A model generated the notes under the pieces. It was not told the DNA's origin. It searched no databases and was given only the letters and a program-made list of their open reading frames with translations. A DNA stretch of 64,000 bases from Planctomycetota bacterium (GTDB taxonomy: Bacteria > Planctomycetota > OFTM77): NCBI GenBank assembly GCA_029260795.1, contig JAJDCO010000031.1:124001-188000 (forward strand). Direction: 5' to 3'. This document shows positions 51,557 to 61,956 of the stretch, piece after piece. The stretch's first letter is position 1, and each line of letters begins with the position of its first letter. The position numbers and the translations under genes were made by a program.

Positions 51557-53755
51557 TCAGCCGCGATAGAATCGGGATGGAATCCAGGACCAGCCCGCGG
51601 GGCCTCCAGACACCTTGGTCTCGAGGACCTCGCGAGTGGCCCGCTCGATCTCTGCGACGTCGAGCACGGTCGCCTCTTCGAGGATCAGGGACTGCGCGAT
51701 GCCGGGCACGTTCTTCTGACCGATGGCCCGCGTGGGTGTGCCCGGGAACCGCTCGACCATCGCGCCTTGGATCGAGCGCACGAAACCGGCGAACGGGCGG
51801 TCCTCGGAGGCGACCACCAAGCGTCCCGTGCGCGCGACGCTCTCGGCGACCGTCTCGAGATCCGGCGGCACGAGCGTGCGCAGGTCGATGACCTCCATCT
51901 CGATGCCTTGCTCGGCGAGGCGCTCGGCGGCTTTCATGCCAGTCCAGACGGCACGGCCCCAGGACACGTAGGTGAGGTCCCGGCCGGGGCGGCGGATTGC
52001 CGCCTTGCCGAAGGGAACGCGCACGCTCGGGTCGATGTCGGGAATGCCGCCCCGCATGACGAGCTTCTTGATGCGGTCCACCTCGGCCGAGTCGGTCGAC
52101 TCGCCGGGGAAGGCCGGCCCGAGGGCGAGGCGATAGACGAACTTCGGCTCGAGCACGATGACCGAGCCCCGATACTCGGCTGCCGTCATCAGGAGCCCGT
52201 AGGCGTCGAAGCTGGTGGACGGCATGACGATCACGAGCCCGGGGATCGGTGTGAAGTAGCCGTCGAGGCTCATCGAGTGATAGATCGCACCGCCGCCGAA
52301 GGGATCGACCGGCATGCGGACGATGGTCGCGAACTTCGAGTTCCCTTGGGTCGACCAGTAGAGGTTGCCCATGTGAACCAACCAGTGGAGGACGTTGAGG
52401 GAGTAGTCTCCGAACTGGATCTCGGGCAGGGCCAGCACCTCGTCATGCAGGCCGGCTCCGCAAGCGGTGCCGACAATGAGGGGCTCGTTGAGGGGCGCGT
52501 CGATGACGCGCTCGGGGTGCTTCGCCTGCAGGCCTGCGGTGGCCGTCATGACGCCGCCCAGCCGACCGACGTCCTGGCCCCAAAGCACACCGCCGTGATG
52601 GCTGAGGATCTGATCTATCGCCGCGCGCACGGCGCCGGCATAGGTGAACTGCGTCTGGCCGTTCGACTCGACTTCCCGCACTTCGGGGAAGGGTGGGTAG
52701 ATGAGGTGCTCGACGGTGGCGGGGTCGGGGTCCGGCTCCTGCCGAACCTGCTTGATGATGTCCTGGACCTCGATCATCTCTGCCTGCATGACGGTGCCGA
52801 GATCGTGATGCGCGAAGAAATCTCGCCCTTCGCCGAGGTTGCGCTCGAGCACGTCCGATTTCTCGAGAACTCCTTGCTCGACCAGTACCTCACCGAATGC
52901 GATCAGCGGATCGTCTTGGCTCAGATCGAACGTGACGTCGGCCGCCGAGCTGTGTCCGTTGAAACGCGGCAACGAGTGAGCGTGCAGGATGGCCCCTCGC
53001 TGGTTCTCCCGAATCGAGCGCGCCGCTCGCAGCGTCGTCTCGTAGGTGTCCCAGAAGTCGCGTCCGTCGCAGCGGAAATGATCGAGGCCGAAGCCGGCCG
53101 CATACGCTTCGAAGTCCCGGATGCCTCGCCCCTCGTTCGGCTGGGTGCTGATGGCGACGTTGTTGTCGGTGACGAGCACCAGCAGCGGCAGATCCCAGAC
53201 GCTGGCGGCGTTCATGGCGTCATGCAGGTCGCCCTCGGCCGTCGTTCCGTCGCCGACGATGGCCATCGTCAGTCCGTCGTGGATGCCGCGCAGCTTGAAT
53301 CCCATCGCATAGCCGGCGGCCTTGCCGAGCTGCATCCCGACCGGGCTCTGCACCGGGAGGATTCCCAGCTCACGGTGATCGAGGTGATACACCATTTGAC
53401 GACCCCCGCTCATGCGGTCGGTCGCCTTCGAGAACTGCTGGCGCATCACGTCCAGCGTGAACTGGCGATAGTCGTTCAGCTCGCACCACATCGAGCAGAG
53501 CGCGCTCGATCGGTAGTGTGGCACGAAGCCGAAGCGTCGAGGATCGACGGCCTGGTGCAGCGCCAGCGCCGTGGCGGTCCCGTGGACCTCTTCGCCCGGG
53601 CCCCAGATCGCGAACTTGACGTCGCCTCGGCTGACGAGTCGGACGATCAGCTCTTCGGTCGTCCTCGATCGCGCCGCGATCCGGTAGGCGAGTCGAAGTG
53701 TCTCCGGCGCGAGGGCCCGAGTGGCGGCGGGTCGATCGGTTTCCGTAGGCTGCAT
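51557..53755 (-). CDS. Fused E1 alpha-beta 2-oxoacid dehydrogenase (branched-chain type)
   Basis: 732 residues from ATG 53755. The N-terminal half is a complete E1 alpha: ThDP motif VGDGTTAEGDLHDA with GDG at 168-170, NN at 198-199 (TDNNVAIST), and GRQMVYHL. The C-terminal half is E1 beta-like (AIDQILSHHGGVLWGQDVG, DAPLNEPLIVGTACGAGL with the catalytic Glu, VIDLRTLVPPD). Fused E1s of this size are annotated as branched-chain or related 2-oxoacid dehydrogenases. No E2 or E3 is adjacent, so it probably uses the E2/E3 encoded at 4.6-7.7 kb or elsewhere. Translation further upstream in frame is unlikely. Confidence 0.92.
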   Translation of the reverse strand: MQPTETDRPAATRALAPETLRLAYRIAARSRTTEELIVRLVSRGDVKFAIWGPGEEVHGTATALALHQAVDPRRFGFVPHYRSSALCSMWCELNDYRQFTLDVMRQQFSKATDRMSGGRQMVYHLDHRELGILPVQSPVGMQLGKAAGYAMGFKLRGIHDGLTMAIVGDGTTAEGDLHDAMNAASVWDLPLLVLVTDNNVAISTQPNEGRGIRDFEAYAAGFGLDHFRCDGRDFWDTYETTLRAARSIRENQRGAILHAHSLPRFNGHSSAADVTFDLSQDDPLIAFGEVLVEQGVLEKSDVLERNLGEGRDFFAHHDLGTVMQAEMIEVQDIIKQVRQEPDPDPATVEHLIYPPFPEVREVESNGQTQFTYAGAVRAAIDQILSHHGGVLWGQDVGRLGGVMTATAGLQAKHPERVIDAPLNEPLIVGTACGAGLHDEVLALPEIQFGDYSLNVLHWLVHMGNLYWSTQGNSKFATIVRMPVDPFGGGAIYHSMSLDGYFTPIPGLVIVMPSTSFDAYGLLMTAAEYRGSVIVLEPKFVYRLALGPAFPGESTDSAEVDRIKKLVMRGGIPDIDPSVRVPFGKAAIRRPGRDLTYVSWGRAVWTGMKAAERLAEQGIEMEVIDLRTLVPPDLETVAESVARTGRLVVASEDRPFAGFVRSIQGAMVERFPGTPTRAIGQKNVPGIAQSLILEEATVLDVAEIERATREVLETKVSGGPAGWSWIPSRFYRG

Positions 53756-54147
53756 GCTGACCTGTGCTCCTATCGAATCGAAAGCTCGCCCGAAGGGCGG
53801 AGCCGGGTATCGAGATCCGGATGGGTCGGCCGGTGAGAAGCCCCTAGAGTAACCCAGAGGCTCGATCATGACGAGAGACGGGTGCCCGTCGAGAGCCCGG
53901 TTGCGGAAGCGGCAGCGGCTGCCGCAAATCGGGTAGCCGCGTCCCAATTCGGGTGCTTCAGACAGCTCTCTGGGCCAGGTTGGGGCACGATTCGGCCGAG
54001 AAGACCCACAGGGAGCTGCGGAAGCGCCGTCCGGGGTTTCCCTCTGCGGCCTGGCCGAGCGCTTGCTAACCTGTGCGATGGCCCACACTGGATCGGGTCC
54101 TGAATGCCGCTTTCCCAAGCAACCCCCGGATCTCGGGAGCTCCGACC
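53756..54147. other. Divergent intergenic region
   Basis: 392 nt between the fused E1 and the repeat protein gene. No gene is supported. A GC hairpin, GCGGCA with TGCCGC around a 5-nt loop (53909-53925), lies near the middle; flanking TTGCGG/CCGCAA may pair as an alternative fold. No convincing promoter on either strand. Confidence 0.4.
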
Positions 54148-57100
54148 ATGAAGTCTGCCGGACTGCTCATCCTCGTCATCGTCGTGGCCGCCTTCGGTGG
54201 CGCCCTCTACTGGCTCAACTCCCAGAACGACGTCACGTCGTCATCGGAAGGTGAGGTCGTCGGCGACACCCCGGGCGGTCGCTCGAGCCAGGTGGCTCGG
54301 CCCCTCGATCCGCTGAACCCGAACGCGGCCGAGCCGGACGCCGTCGCCGCGGCCAAGACCGGGGAAGCCCAGCCCGAGACCGAGGCGGTCGCTGATGTGC
54401 CCTCCGAGGAGCCGGAGGACGAGGAGTGGTCGAGCGGATCGGTCGTCGGTCGCGTCGACACGCCGCTCGGAGCGCCCGCCGCTGGAGCGAAGGTGTATCT
54501 CTCCCCGAACCTCGGCAACGATCTCGGAGCGATCTTCGCCTCCTTCGCCCGCGGGCAGAAAGCCCCGCAAGGCACGCTCGAGGGCGAGGTCGATTCGCGG
54601 GGGCGATACCGGATCACCGGCCTGGATCCCGAGAAGGCGTACGTGCTGACGGCCGACCATCCCGACTTCGTGCGTGCGACCTTGAACGACGTGTCTGCCC
54701 AGGCGGACGAGGAGCGGGAGCTCGAGAGCCTCGTGCTCGAGAACGGTGGCTCGGTGCGAGGTCAGGTCGTCGATGCGACGGGGACCGGAGTCGCGGGAGC
54801 AGAAGTCAGCTACGCGGTCTCGCGAGGCAACATGGTCTTCATCACGGCGGCTTCGAAGCCGCTTCCACCTCGGAGCACCGAGACCGACAAGCTCGGACGC
54901 TACGAGCTCCGGGGCGTCGAGTCGGGGACGCATCGGATCACGGCCAGCAAAGAGGGCCTGCTGGAAGGGAGATCGGCGCCGGTCACGGTCGAGGTCGGGG
55001 ATCGCCACGATGGGGTGAACATCACGCTCGATCCGGGGCAGGTGCTGGCGGGACGAATCGTGGGACCGAGCGGTCAGACGGTGGCCGGCGAGGTGACGGC
55101 CTATCCGCGCATGGATCGAGGCTTCCGCTTCGACCCGGACAGCCCGATGGCGAGCTTTCCTCAGCCCCGGACCGAGAAGACGAATGCGGTCGGCGAGTTC
55201 GAGATCACGGCGCTGCCCGACGGCAACTACGACTTGGTCGCCAAGGCGGACGGCTTCGCCAGCGGACGTCAGGAGAACGTGACGGCGGGTGAAGGGCATG
55301 TCGTCATCGAGCTGGCCGTACCGGGTGCCTTGGCGGGACGAGTCGTCGATGGCGCGAGCGGTGAGGGTGTCGGGTCGTTCAAGATCACGATCGCGCCTCA
55401 GCGCACTGGAAAGCGCCCGATGAGGACGTTTGGAAGATCCGACAAGCAGCGCTCCGAGAGCTTCGAGGTGACCGCCGACGGAGCTTTCACGATCGAGGAC
55501 GTCGACCCCGGGACCTACTACCTCCAGATTGTGAGCGATCGACACGCGAGCTCGGTGCAAGGCCCCTTCGACGTGGTGGCCGGCAACACGACCTCGGGGA
55601 TCACGTGTGCGCTGGAGCCCGGATCCCAATTGCGCGGCCGTGTCACCTCGTCGGCGAGCGGCGAGCCGATCAGCGGAGCGAACGTTCAGCTTCAGAAGGT
55701 CGAGGAGAACAACCGGGACCGCGTCATGATGCGCTCGAGCGGAGGCGGTAGCGGTGGCTTCTTGGCGGCGGTCGATGTGTCGGGCTCACCCGGCAGCGAC
55801 GTTCCCAGCTTCCGCCACGCGACTCAGGATTCCGTCACGACCGACGACGAGGGTTGGTTCGAGTTCGAGCGGTTGGATCCGGGGGAGTACCGAGTCGAAG
55901 CCAAGGCGAGTGGGTACTGCAAGCACTCCGAGCGCGTGCTGCAAGTCCTGCCCGGCCAGGCGCAGGAGGACATCGAGATCGCGCTCGATCGAGCCGGCCA
56001 GGTGGCCGCGATCGCCCTGGCCAGCGACGGCTCGACGAAAGCCGGGCTGCGCATCGAGCTCGAAGGGCCGCTCGGAGGTGAGAGCCAGACCCAGAGCGAG
56101 AATACCGATGCCGAAGGTGGTGTGACCTTCGAGGACGTCATTCCCGGTGACTATCGAATCCGGCTCGCCGGCAAGAGCCAGTTCAGCGGCTTCCGATTCC
56201 GAATGGACGACGGAACCAACACGCCCAAGGGCGAGCCCGTGTCGGTGCGAGCCGGGGAGACCAGCCCGGTCGAGCTCGATTGGGCGGGCGTTCGGATCGT
56301 GCGCGGCCGCGTGCTCGAGCGCGGCAATGCGGTGCAAAGCGCCACCGTTTCGTTGAAGACCTCCGCCAATCCCTTCGGGTTCGGCTCACCGACGACCAAG
56401 ACCGACTCGAACGGGGAGTTCGCTTTCGAGGATGTCGAGCCGGGTGCCTACGAGGTGACCGCCGCGAAGCCGACCATGCCCGTGGCCGCGAGCGAGAACA
56501 TCGTCGTGGGCGACGCCCTCGAAACCAAGGTCGAGATCGCGCTCTCGACGAGCGTCATCACGGGCCGTGTCACCGACGAGGCCGGGGATCCGATCGTCAA
56601 CGCGCGCATCACGATTCAACCGCAGAAGCAACAGGACCCCGAGGGCAGCACGACGACACAATCCGTCGTCTCGTACGCGTTCTCCTCCGGGGACGGTAAC
56701 TTCATCATGAGCTCGTCCGGCTCGAACCAGTTCGTGCGGACCGACGCCGACGGTCGTTACCGCGCCGACAACGTCCCGGCCGGCACCTACGAGGTCGGCG
56801 TGTCGTCCAGTGAGCACATCTCCAGCGATCGAGGTGACGTCGAGGTCGGAGTCGAGGCTGTGGTCGAAGGCATCGACTTCGAGCTCGCCGCTGGCGGGCG
56901 CCTGAAGATCACGGTCGTGGATTCGGGGACCGGAGACGGCGTGGCGTTCGCCTCGATCCGCCTCGACGCCCTCGGCAACGGCGAAGACCCGGAAACCACC
57001 GAGTCCCGCTCCTCCTTCACTCCCGGCGACGGTGTCTTCGAGTACACGGGGCTGGCCCCGGGCCGCTACCGCGTCGTCGTCACGCACGATGAATACGTCG

Positions 57101-57174
57101 AGAGCACTCAGGAGACGAGCCTCGACGAGAAGCGCAACGCCGACGAGCTGACGTTCCGACTCCTGCACAAGTGA
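54148..57174 (+). CDS. Membrane-anchored protein with nine carboxypeptidase-regulatory-like repeats
   Basis: 1,008 residues from ATG 54148 (GGGAG 8 nt upstream). An N-terminal membrane anchor (about 5-22) is followed by an acidic Glu/Ala/Pro spacer (about 30-90). About nine CarboxypepD_reg-like beta-sandwich domains follow. Each opens with a GxVxGRVxD-type strand (GSVVGRVDTPLG, GSVRGQVVDATG, GALAGRVVDGASG, SVITGRVTDEAGD) and ends in a PGxY(R/E)V turn. Such domains are structural or adhesive. The protein probably extends from the membrane into the periplasm or surface. Monocistronic; a strong hairpin follows at 57190. Confidence 0.92.
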   Translation: MKSAGLLILVIVVAAFGGALYWLNSQNDVTSSSEGEVVGDTPGGRSSQVARPLDPLNPNAAEPDAVAAAKTGEAQPETEAVADVPSEEPEDEEWSSGSVVGRVDTPLGAPAAGAKVYLSPNLGNDLGAIFASFARGQKAPQGTLEGEVDSRGRYRITGLDPEKAYVLTADHPDFVRATLNDVSAQADEERELESLVLENGGSVRGQVVDATGTGVAGAEVSYAVSRGNMVFITAASKPLPPRSTETDKLGRYELRGVESGTHRITASKEGLLEGRSAPVTVEVGDRHDGVNITLDPGQVLAGRIVGPSGQTVAGEVTAYPRMDRGFRFDPDSPMASFPQPRTEKTNAVGEFEITALPDGNYDLVAKADGFASGRQENVTAGEGHVVIELAVPGALAGRVVDGASGEGVGSFKITIAPQRTGKRPMRTFGRSDKQRSESFEVTADGAFTIEDVDPGTYYLQIVSDRHASSVQGPFDVVAGNTTSGITCALEPGSQLRGRVTSSASGEPISGANVQLQKVEENNRDRVMMRSSGGGSGGFLAAVDVSGSPGSDVPSFRHATQDSVTTDDEGWFEFERLDPGEYRVEAKASGYCKHSERVLQVLPGQAQEDIEIALDRAGQVAAIALASDGSTKAGLRIELEGPLGGESQTQSENTDAEGGVTFEDVIPGDYRIRLAGKSQFSGFRFRMDDGTNTPKGEPVSVRAGETSPVELDWAGVRIVRGRVLERGNAVQSATVSLKTSANPFGFGSPTTKTDSNGEFAFEDVEPGAYEVTAAKPTMPVAASENIVVGDALETKVEIALSTSVITGRVTDEAGDPIVNARITIQPQKQQDPEGSTTTQSVVSYAFSSGDGNFIMSSSGSNQFVRTDADGRYRADNVPAGTYEVGVSSSEHISSDRGDVEVGVEAVVEGIDFELAAGGRLKITVVDSGTGDGVAFASIRLDALGNGEDPETTESRSSFTPGDGVFEYTGLAPGRYRVVVTHDEYVESTQETSLDEKRNADELTFRLLHK

Positions 57175-57593
57175 GGACGACCGGAGGAACCGAGACGCGT
57201 CCCGCGCACGACGCGTCTCGGAGCGGCGGCTCTCTGGCCTGTTGAGTGGCGCCCGAATCAGCGCGACCGCAGCCGCTGATTGCGCTGCGCGGGCGATTTC
57301 GCGCCCGCTCTCTCCTCGCCGTCGCTCGAATGCCAGGCGGCCCGCCGACTGGCCACGAGGGCAGACCGCGCGCCGTGTCGGACTCCGTTCGCGTCTCTGA
57401 ATCGTTGGCATTCAGCGAGCCGCGCCGGGATCACCGTCGCCGCCGGAGCGGAGCCGCCGACGGCATTCGTCAGGTGAGACTGATTGCGAAGTAGATCGTC
57501 GTGGAGCTCGAAGGCGTTGAGCTGCGTTCATCGAGTCCGCGGTGGCCGTGCACGAAGCCGCGCGAAAGCGGTCCTGTGGATTCGCCGCCGCGC
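57175..57593. other. Intergenic region between convergent repeat-protein genes
   Basis: 419 nt. Beyond the hairpin at 57190-57221 I see no gene, repeat or promoter. Open frames here are Arg/Ala/Ser-rich and look random. Confidence 0.45.
57190..57221 (+). terminator. Strong hairpin terminator
   Basis: CCGAGACGCGTC and GACGCGTCTCGG form a perfect 12-bp stem with an 8-nt loop, starting 15 nt after the stop of the regulatory-repeat protein. There is no T-run, as often in very GC-rich genomes. Confidence 0.6.
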
Positions 57594-60062
57594 TCAGCTC
57601 TTTACGGCGCCGGCACGGATCCACTCGAGGATCAGCTGGTACTGCTCACTCGAGTCGGGGTACAGGCCGTCGTGGTTGCCGTCGGTGGCTCGGAGCTTTC
57701 GAAGGAGGAGGCTGTTCTCCGGGTCGGCCGGGTCGACGCGCGGGATCTGCTCGGCGGGGCTCAGCTCGATTGTAAGCTCGCGGAAGAGATCGTCGATATC
57801 GTCACACGAGACGCGGAAGGCGCCTTCTTGGCGGCCGGTCGGTGAGTGGCAGGCGACGCAGACTCCGGTGTCGCAGGCGCCGTTGCTGCCGGTACGCAGG
57901 AAATCGGCCACATCATTCTCGAGGCTCGGAAGGACCTCGATCGACAGGCTGTCGACGACGTCGGTCGACTGCATGGCGTCGAGGTTGCCGTCGTCCACCG
58001 TGAGCCGAATCACGATCGGCGGGCGGAGCGTGAAGCCGATCAGCGCGGCTTGCGTCGGTGTGAAGAGCAGGTTCGGCAACGAGTCCGAGTTGAACTGGAG
58101 CGCCTCGTTGCCCGAGATCTGTTGCCAGCTCGAGCTCAGCGTCGAGCCGTCCGGATCGCTGCTCGGCAAGGAGTCGATCACCACACTCTCACCCGGCTGA
58201 ACGGCGGCCACGGGCTCTCCCTGAATCACGGCTTGGGGAGGCCGGTTCTCGATCGTGAGGGCCACGGTGTCCGGGTCGCTGAACTGCGCACCATTCGAAA
58301 CCTCGAGCGTGAAGACGAGATCGCGATGAACGTTCGGGAGCGTCACGTTCGGCAGCTCGGCGGTCGGGTCGTCCAGGATGCCCTCGAAGCCGACCGGCTC
58401 GGTCCAGCGGTACTCGAGGATCGGGAACCCGTTCGGGTCGAAGCTGCGGCTGGCGTCGAGGCAGACGGTCTCGAGCGGTCGGTAGGCACTCCCGTCTCCC
58501 GGATCACACGCCTCGGCGATCGCGATCGGGGCGTCCGGGCTCGAGACGGTGATCATCACGTCATCCGCGGCGCCGTATTGCAGCCCGTCCCAGGAGAGGA
58601 CGCGAAAGCGGAGTGCGCGAAAGGCGAGGTCACTCGGAGCCGTGAAGCTGGGCGTCAGGCTCGTGGGATCGTCGAGGACTACGGCGGCGCCGGCCATCTG
58701 ACGCCAGGCGAAGGTCGGCGGCAGCGGCCCGTCGATGTCGTCCACCGTGCCGGCCAAGGTCACCAATGCTCCCGGTGCAACGGTTTGGTCGTCACCGGCC
58801 GCACCGATCGGGGCGTCGTTGTCGCTGGGGGCGACGAAGACCTGGACGGCGTCGGTCGAGCTGCGTGTGCCGTCGGAGACCGTCAGATCGAAGCGCAGGA
58901 TGCGGGGCACGTCGTCGGGTGCCGTGAAGAGCGGAGTGGCCGAGCTGGCGCTCGAGAGCTCGATGTCCTCGTCGCTGGTGCTCCAGGCGAAGCTCAAGCC
59001 GGAGAACGGCGTGTCGGGATCGAAGCTGTCGAACGCGCTGAGCGAGACCTCACTGCCCGGTGACGCGATCTGAGTGCGTCCCGCGTCCGCTCGGGGCGTC
59101 GAGCTGGCACTCGCGCGCGCCTGAATCGTCACGAACGAGGAGATGCCTTCCCGCAGGTCGTCGAACACCCGCAGCTCGAAGACGTAGTCGAGGTCTTGAT
59201 TCGGATCGGTGTCGAATTGGACGATCGGATCCGAAGTGTTGGGGGTGAGCGTGACGTTCTCGGGCGGAACCCACTCGTAGGTGAGCGCGTCGCCGTCGGG
59301 ATCGTCAGAGCCTGTCGCGTCCAGCGTCACGGTCGCACCGCGTGGCACGACCTGGTTCGGCCCGGCCTCGCCGAGCGGACGCGTGTCGACGTCGATGGTC
59401 ACGGTGTCCGGTGGCGAGAGGAGAACGCCATCCGTGACCGTCAGCTCGAAGGTCAGCTGATCGCGACCGAAGACGGGCGTGAAAGTCGGCCGCGCCGCGG
59501 TGTCGTCGCTCAGCGGGGGGCTGCCCGCGCCCCCGGTCTGGAGCCAGCGGTATCGGAGCGGTCCGGGTCCCGCGTCCGGATCGATCGACGCCCGGCCATC
59601 GAGGGTGACCCGAAGGCCAGGATCGGCGATCTGATCGCTGCCGGCATTCGCCGTGGGGCGAGCGTTGCGCACGGTGATCGTCACCTCGTCGGGCGACCCC
59701 GCGAGCTCCTCCTCGGTCACGACCAGTCGGAAGCTGAAGGTCGCATCGGCCAGTGGGGCCACGAAGGAAGGGCGCGCCGTGTCGGAGCTCTTCAATGTGG
59801 CCTTGGGTCCGGAGAGCTGCTCCCATCGGAACTGCAACCCGGGTTGACCGGGGTTGCCGGACTTGCTCCGTGTGCCATCGAGGAAGACGACGCTTCCGTA
59901 GCCGGTGGCGAGGTCGGGCCCGGCGTCGGCGGTCGGTGGCTGAATGTGCTCCTCGGAGATGAGGAACACGTCACCACTCTCGCGGCGGCAGCTCGAGCCG
60001 AGGAGCAAGGACAGGGACAAGACGCTCCCCGCGGCGGCGCGACCGATGCGCGTCCTTTGCAT
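57594..60062 (-). CDS. Exported PKD-repeat protein with C-terminal cytochrome c heme site
   Basis: 822 residues from ATG 60062 (AAGGA 8 nt upstream); the frame continues 5' only as antisense. An export signal (AAAGSVLSLSLLLGSSC) ends in a cysteine that may be lipidated, though the lipobox is imperfect. About seven PKD/Ig-like domains follow, each with a (A/P)xADAGxDQ opening and a DPDGxxLxYxW core (about 40-700). The last 110 residues contain CVACH, a c-type heme site, and VDPADPENSLLLRKL, which resembles planctomycete PSCyt1-type domains. It is probably a surface-exposed electron-transfer or adhesion protein. Confidence 0.88.
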   Translation of the reverse strand: MQRTRIGRAAAGSVLSLSLLLGSSCRRESGDVFLISEEHIQPPTADAGPDLATGYGSVVFLDGTRSKSGNPGQPGLQFRWEQLSGPKATLKSSDTARPSFVAPLADATFSFRLVVTEEELAGSPDEVTITVRNARPTANAGSDQIADPGLRVTLDGRASIDPDAGPGPLRYRWLQTGGAGSPPLSDDTAARPTFTPVFGRDQLTFELTVTDGVLLSPPDTVTIDVDTRPLGEAGPNQVVPRGATVTLDATGSDDPDGDALTYEWVPPENVTLTPNTSDPIVQFDTDPNQDLDYVFELRVFDDLREGISSFVTIQARASASSTPRADAGRTQIASPGSEVSLSAFDSFDPDTPFSGLSFAWSTSDEDIELSSASSATPLFTAPDDVPRILRFDLTVSDGTRSSTDAVQVFVAPSDNDAPIGAAGDDQTVAPGALVTLAGTVDDIDGPLPPTFAWRQMAGAAVVLDDPTSLTPSFTAPSDLAFRALRFRVLSWDGLQYGAADDVMITVSSPDAPIAIAEACDPGDGSAYRPLETVCLDASRSFDPNGFPILEYRWTEPVGFEGILDDPTAELPNVTLPNVHRDLVFTLEVSNGAQFSDPDTVALTIENRPPQAVIQGEPVAAVQPGESVVIDSLPSSDPDGSTLSSSWQQISGNEALQFNSDSLPNLLFTPTQAALIGFTLRPPIVIRLTVDDGNLDAMQSTDVVDSLSIEVLPSLENDVADFLRTGSNGACDTGVCVACHSPTGRQEGAFRVSCDDIDDLFRELTIELSPAEQIPRVDPADPENSLLLRKLRATDGNHDGLYPDSSEQYQLILEWIRAGAVKS

Positions 60063-60200
60063 GCTGAGGATCCTTCTGGCGTTGGTTCGAGGCGGCGAGC
60101 GGAGGATCCACGAATACCTCATCCCCGGAGGCGGGCCAAGGGGCAAGCGGATCGAGGCGCGGATCGACCCCAAGGCAGAGCCGGGCCGCCGCGCACCCGG

Positions 60201-60206
60201 TATACT
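60201..60206 (+). promoter_or_regulatory. Candidate -10 box for the multiheme cytochrome gene
   Basis: TATACT followed by GT, as in the trpE promoter candidate. It lies 51 nt before the ATG at 60252, a similar distance as at trpE (43 nt). No clear -35 hexamer is visible. Confidence 0.35.
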
Positions 60207-60251
60207 GTTCTTCGAACGAAAACCGTCACGTCGCCAACGAGATCTCGCGCC

Positions 60252-61808
60252 ATGCACCGCCTTCTCCCACTCCTCTTGATCCTGTGGGCCGGAGCCTGCG
60301 CCGATGACGATTCCGCCACCCAGGACAAGTCGCCCGATATCTCGATCGGGGTGATCGAGGCGCTCGCGACGACGTCCTACGAGGAGCTCCTCGCCGATCT
60401 GCCTCGATCGGGACCCGTGCCGTTCTGGTCGCAGGATCTCCGCGGGGGCTACGTCGGCTCGGACGCCTGCTCGGAGTGCCATCTCGAGGAGTTCGAGCTC
60501 CAATCGGCCACACGAATGCATGGCACGGGCGAGCGCGTCACGGCCGAGAACCGCGAGAGGCTTTTTCCGTCCCATCTGCGCGAGAGCACGTTCGAGGACC
60601 CCTACAACCGAAGCCGCTATCGCTTTGAGTTCGAGGACAACGGCGTCGTGATGGAGGTGCGGAAGCCGAAGGGCCAATCGACACGCATTCCCGTCGACTG
60701 GGCGATCGGAGCGGGCGGGCGCGCCTACACCTTCGTGACACCATCGGGTGAGACGGACCTGCTCGAGCTGCGGGTCTCCCACTACACCGATCTCGACGAG
60801 TGGGGCGTCACGCCCAGGCAGCCACCGAGCCACGATCCGCGTGGGATCCAGTTCGGCCCGCGACCGGCCTGGCGCTGCTTCGACTGTCATGCGACCGGCG
60901 TCCTGAAGCAGCCGGACGGGCGACTGATCCTCGATGAGGCGCTGGGGGGCGTGCAGTGTGAGCGCTGTCACGGGCCGGGCGGGAAGCACGTCGAGGCGAT
61001 GGCTCGCGGCGACGAGGAGGAGAGCCATCTCCTCGGGCTCCAGGGCCTCAGTGGCGCCGAGCAGGTGGCGTTCTGTGCTCAGTGTCACCGTCGGATCGAA
61101 GAGGTTGACGTCGCCGAGATCGTCACCGAGTCGGCGTCGATCGTGCGGCACTCCGGGGTCGGAATCACGCTGTCGGCCTGCTTTCTGAAGAGCGAGGACT
61201 TCGGCTGCCTCAACTGCCACAGCCCGCACCAGGACTCGGTGAAAGGAGACGCCGGGCACTACGATCACGTGTGTGCCGGCTGTCACCCGGGCGTCGTGCA
61301 AGAGGAGGGGCACGGCGGCCAAGACGGCTCCGTGACGACCTGCATCGGCTGTCACATGCAGGCCGTCCCGACCTCGATGGGAGTCGAGGGACGAGAGTCG
61401 ACCTTCGTGGACCATTGGATTCGCGTCCCGGGTCGCTTCGCGAAGATCGACGGGCCCGAGGAGCGCTTGAAGCACCAACCCGAGCTGGCCGATCTCGTGC
61501 TCGGGGCCGCTTTCCAGACGCTCGAACGCGACCGCGAGAACCACATGGCATTCGCGAACATCGGCAAGATCCTGCAGGCGCGCGGCGAGCTCGATCGGGC
61601 CGCTTGGGCCTACGAGCAGTCGGTGCGTCTGGAGCCCGGCAAGATCCCCAACATCGGTGCCTTGGCGATGCTGGCGATGCAGCTCCGGTACCCTACCAAG
61701 GCGCGCTGGGCCTGCCAGCGGATCCTCGAGCTGTCGCCGCGGAACGACCTGGCCACCAAGCTGCTCGAGAAGATCGATCGGCTGGAGGAATCGTTGGGTC
61801 GCCGCTGA
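60252..61808 (+). CDS. Seven-heme cytochrome c with C-terminal TPR-like region
   Basis: 518 residues from ATG 60252. Signal peptide ([14 protein letters not shown]) with a cysteine that could be lipidated. Seven CxxCH heme motifs are visible: CSECH, CFDCH, CERCH, CAQCH, CLNCH, CAGCH and CIGCH, with the spacing seen in cytochrome c554-like proteins. The last 110 residues are TPR-like helices ([27 protein letters not shown]). It probably moves electrons in the periplasm. It is divergent from the PKD/heme gene and 148 nt before the DUF1501 gene. Confidence 0.93.
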   Translation: MHRLLPLLLILWAGACADDDSATQDKSPDISIGVIEALATTSYEELLADLPRSGPVPFWSQDLRGGYVGSDACSECHLEEFELQSATRMHGTGERVTAENRERLFPSHLRESTFEDPYNRSRYRFEFEDNGVVMEVRKPKGQSTRIPVDWAIGAGGRAYTFVTPSGETDLLELRVSHYTDLDEWGVTPRQPPSHDPRGIQFGPRPAWRCFDCHATGVLKQPDGRLILDEALGGVQCERCHGPGGKHVEAMARGDEEESHLLGLQGLSGAEQVAFCAQCHRRIEEVDVAEIVTESASIVRHSGVGITLSACFLKSEDFGCLNCHSPHQDSVKGDAGHYDHVCAGCHPGVVQEEGHGGQDGSVTTCIGCHMQAVPTSMGVEGRESTFVDHWIRVPGRFAKIDGPEERLKHQPELADLVLGAAFQTLERDRENHMAFANIGKILQARGELDRAAWAYEQSVRLEPGKIPNIGALAMLAMQLRYPTKARWACQRILELSPRNDLATKLLEKIDRLEESLGRR

Positions 61809-61956
61809 GCCGACGGAGTGTCTCCAAGCCGCTCGCGGTGCCGATCTTGGCGTCACGCCGGGCCATTTGGTAAACATGACGGAGCCCTTCTCAAGGGGCA
61901 CACCTCGCCCACCTGACGACCTGCGGCGCTTCATCGCGCCCTTTCGGAGACATTCC

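Noticed and set aside
51488..53836. 782-codon plus-strand open frame opposite the fused E1
   Set aside because: Shadow of a gene with complete ThDP and transketolase motifs. Composition is typical of antisense reading of GC-rich genes.
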